Assembly: GCA_947683625.1 (NCBI GenBank)
Contig: CANTUR010000644.1
Location: 1,105,501-1,169,500 of the forward strand
Length of the DNA: 64,000 bases
Reading direction: 5' to 3'
From: Mallotus nudiflorus
Lineage: Eukaryota > Streptophyta > Magnoliopsida > Malpighiales > Euphorbiaceae
Shown: piece by piece, positions 62,653-64,000 of the stretch
Layout: the number at the start of each line of letters is the position of its first letter
Numbering within the stretch: the first letter of the stretch is position 1
Translations under genes and position numbers: made by a program
Notes under the pieces: generated by a model
The model's input: the letters and a program-made list of their open reading frames with translations, nothing else
Told to the model about the DNA's origin: nothing
The model's database searches: none

Positions 62653-64000
62653 ATGACTTTTAGCCCACCACCAGCCCTGACTCCTGAAGCCGGCACCAAC
62701 CCTTTTGCACCTATCCTTTCAACCGACCTCTCAGACCCTCTCCCAACAATAGTGCTTCCGCCCACCTTACAACATGTTGGAGCCTCATCCGAACATATAC
62801 CTTCACTCCCTGACAACACTTCGAGATACCCGTCCTTGGGCACAAACCTCCTGTATTACGCTCCGCTATAACACAATCGATCAATACCTTCTATACCCTT
62901 TCCGAGCCTACCAGAAACACCAGCAATAACCACTCCAAACTTAAACACTATAAACCAAACACTCAGCCTCAATTAAAATAGCAAGGAAGCCATGATAAAA
63001 AATATTCAGGCACAGATAGCTTTGATGCAACAACAGCTAAATGCTATAATACAGAGTGGGTGCCCTGAGCCAGCTCAAAACGATGATAACACGACACCTC
63101 GGCAGGCCCCGGGGATGAGCATGGGGAAGGATAAAGCGCGGGAAGGGGAGTGCAGTTCAACCATGCCGGCTCTTGATGATTCAAAAATAGCTTAGAAGGT
63201 TGAAGAAGCAATATGCAAAGCTCGGACCAAACCTAGAAAGGAAGAAGAATGTGTTATGGATAGTAGAACTCCGTTTGTCAGCAGAATAATTTAGACGAAG
63301 ATCCCTACTAAGTTTAGAATCCCGCAGCTTGATCAATATGATGGGATGGGAGACCCCATCAGTCATATATCAGCGTTCCGAACAAAAATACTACTCCAGA
63401 ATGTAAATGATGGAATCATGTGCAGAGTCTTTCCAAGCACACTCATAAAGAATGCTCAAAAGTGGTTTCATCGACTCCCGGAGAATTCCGTCACTTCTTT
63501 TGAGGATATGACAGAACAGTTTCGTATCATATTCATCATCAATATTCCCTCAGCCAAAAACATCAACGATCGTCGGATGTGCCGACAAGAAGTTGATGAA
63601 TCTTTACGAAGTTACCTTGACTGTTTCAACAAAACAGCCATGCAAATTGAGCATCTTATTGATAAAGTCGCCATAGAAGCTTTGAAAAATGGCACTAGAA
63701 TCTACAAGTTTAAAGAAAAAATAATGATCAAAGAACCGAGTACCTTTGCAAAAGCAATGGCGATGGCGGTCCGGATGATAAAAATGGACGAAGATAAAAG
63801 GATACGATGGGAGGAAGATAGGCCATTGATTAAGGATGAACGATTGAAACATAGACAAGCAAGCTTCTAAAAAATGAATTTCAGAAATCCGGTAGAGAGA
63901 TTTGACAGGGAAGCAGATAGATATACACCATTGAACACCTCTCGATCTAAAATCCTCATGTAGGTTAGGCAAAATGGAGTTGGGATCACCCCAACCAAGA
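62653..64000 (+). pseudogene. Tat-like Gypsy gag pseudogene, cut by the window end
   Basis: The ATG at 62653 opens a Pro/Thr-rich N-terminus. The same frame then runs through a Gln-rich helix (63000-63060) and a capsid domain (63346-63870, with MCRVFPSTLIKNAQKWFHRL and SLRSYLDCFNKTAMQIEHL), and stays readable to the edge. In-frame stops lie near 62869, 62974, 63193 and 63291 and at 63868-63870, with no frame slip seen over 1.3 kb. Gag would form the particle core; this copy is dead. Protease and polymerase would follow to the right. Confidence 0.8.

Noticed and set aside
63604..63972. 122-codon minus-strand frame
   Set aside because: It is the antisense shadow of the Tat-like gag capsid region, which has clear motifs on the plus strand.

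Overview
The window looks like a transposon-dense, AT-rich intergenic block from a flowering plant, most likely a eudicot. The evidence is GT/AG introns, plant-type Ty3/Gypsy and Ty1/Copia retrotransposons primed by initiator-Met tRNA, hAT, PIF/Harbinger and Mutator-like DNA transposons, and a fragment of an L-type lectin receptor kinase. I found no intact host gene, tRNA, rRNA or CRISPR array. Nearly every coding stretch is a broken transposon gene. Species cannot be decided from the sequence alone.

Layout. (1) 1-3699: three tandem-repeat arrays, then a polypurine tract and the start of an LTR, read as the 3' part of a plus-strand Gypsy element of Ogre/Tat type. (2) 3700-20191: a hAT transposon (3708-20183) bounded by a perfect 8-bp target duplication. 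It holds a broken BED-finger/DUF659/dimerisation transposase on the minus strand and is split by a minus-strand chromodomain Gypsy element (9439 to about 19100) with roughly 3-kb LTRs. (3) 20192-24590: LTR-like sequence resuming after the hAT, then a minus-strand Tat-like gag remnant with its primer site and a TATA-containing LTR. (4) 24611-30111: a minus-strand Copia element with a Mutator-type MITE inside one LTR only. (5) 30547-34273: a small hAT-type element with a perfect 8-bp duplication, split by a solo Gypsy LTR. (6) 35845-36430: a three-copy tandem repeat. (7) 36657-42518: a second minus-strand Copia element, itself interrupted. (8) 43003-46391: a candidate gene-carrying Mutator-like element (Pack-MULE-like). 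(9) 46682-53406: a PIF/Harbinger element with a Myb/SANT-like ORF1 pseudogene, split by another solo LTR. (10) 53694-54569: a second Harbinger/Tourist-like element. (11) 55430-56250: a lectin receptor kinase pseudogene. (12) 56541-58410: a short LTR element with almost no coding capacity. (13) 62203-64000: the 5' LTR, primer site and gag of a Tat-like Gypsy element cut by the window end.

The main story is nesting. At least four elements contain younger insertions, and target duplications at three of them let the order of events be read directly. Decay is mostly by nonsense substitution in an otherwise preserved frame; several stops fall at positions normally held by Trp, and differences between the Gypsy LTRs are dominated by transitions, as expected for methylated, silenced DNA. 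The less explained items are a 60-bp satellite whose every unit carries two dyads with a shared loop, the putative Pack-MULE with its duplicated exon-like cassette, and an approximately 830-bp stretch almost lacking C on one strand.
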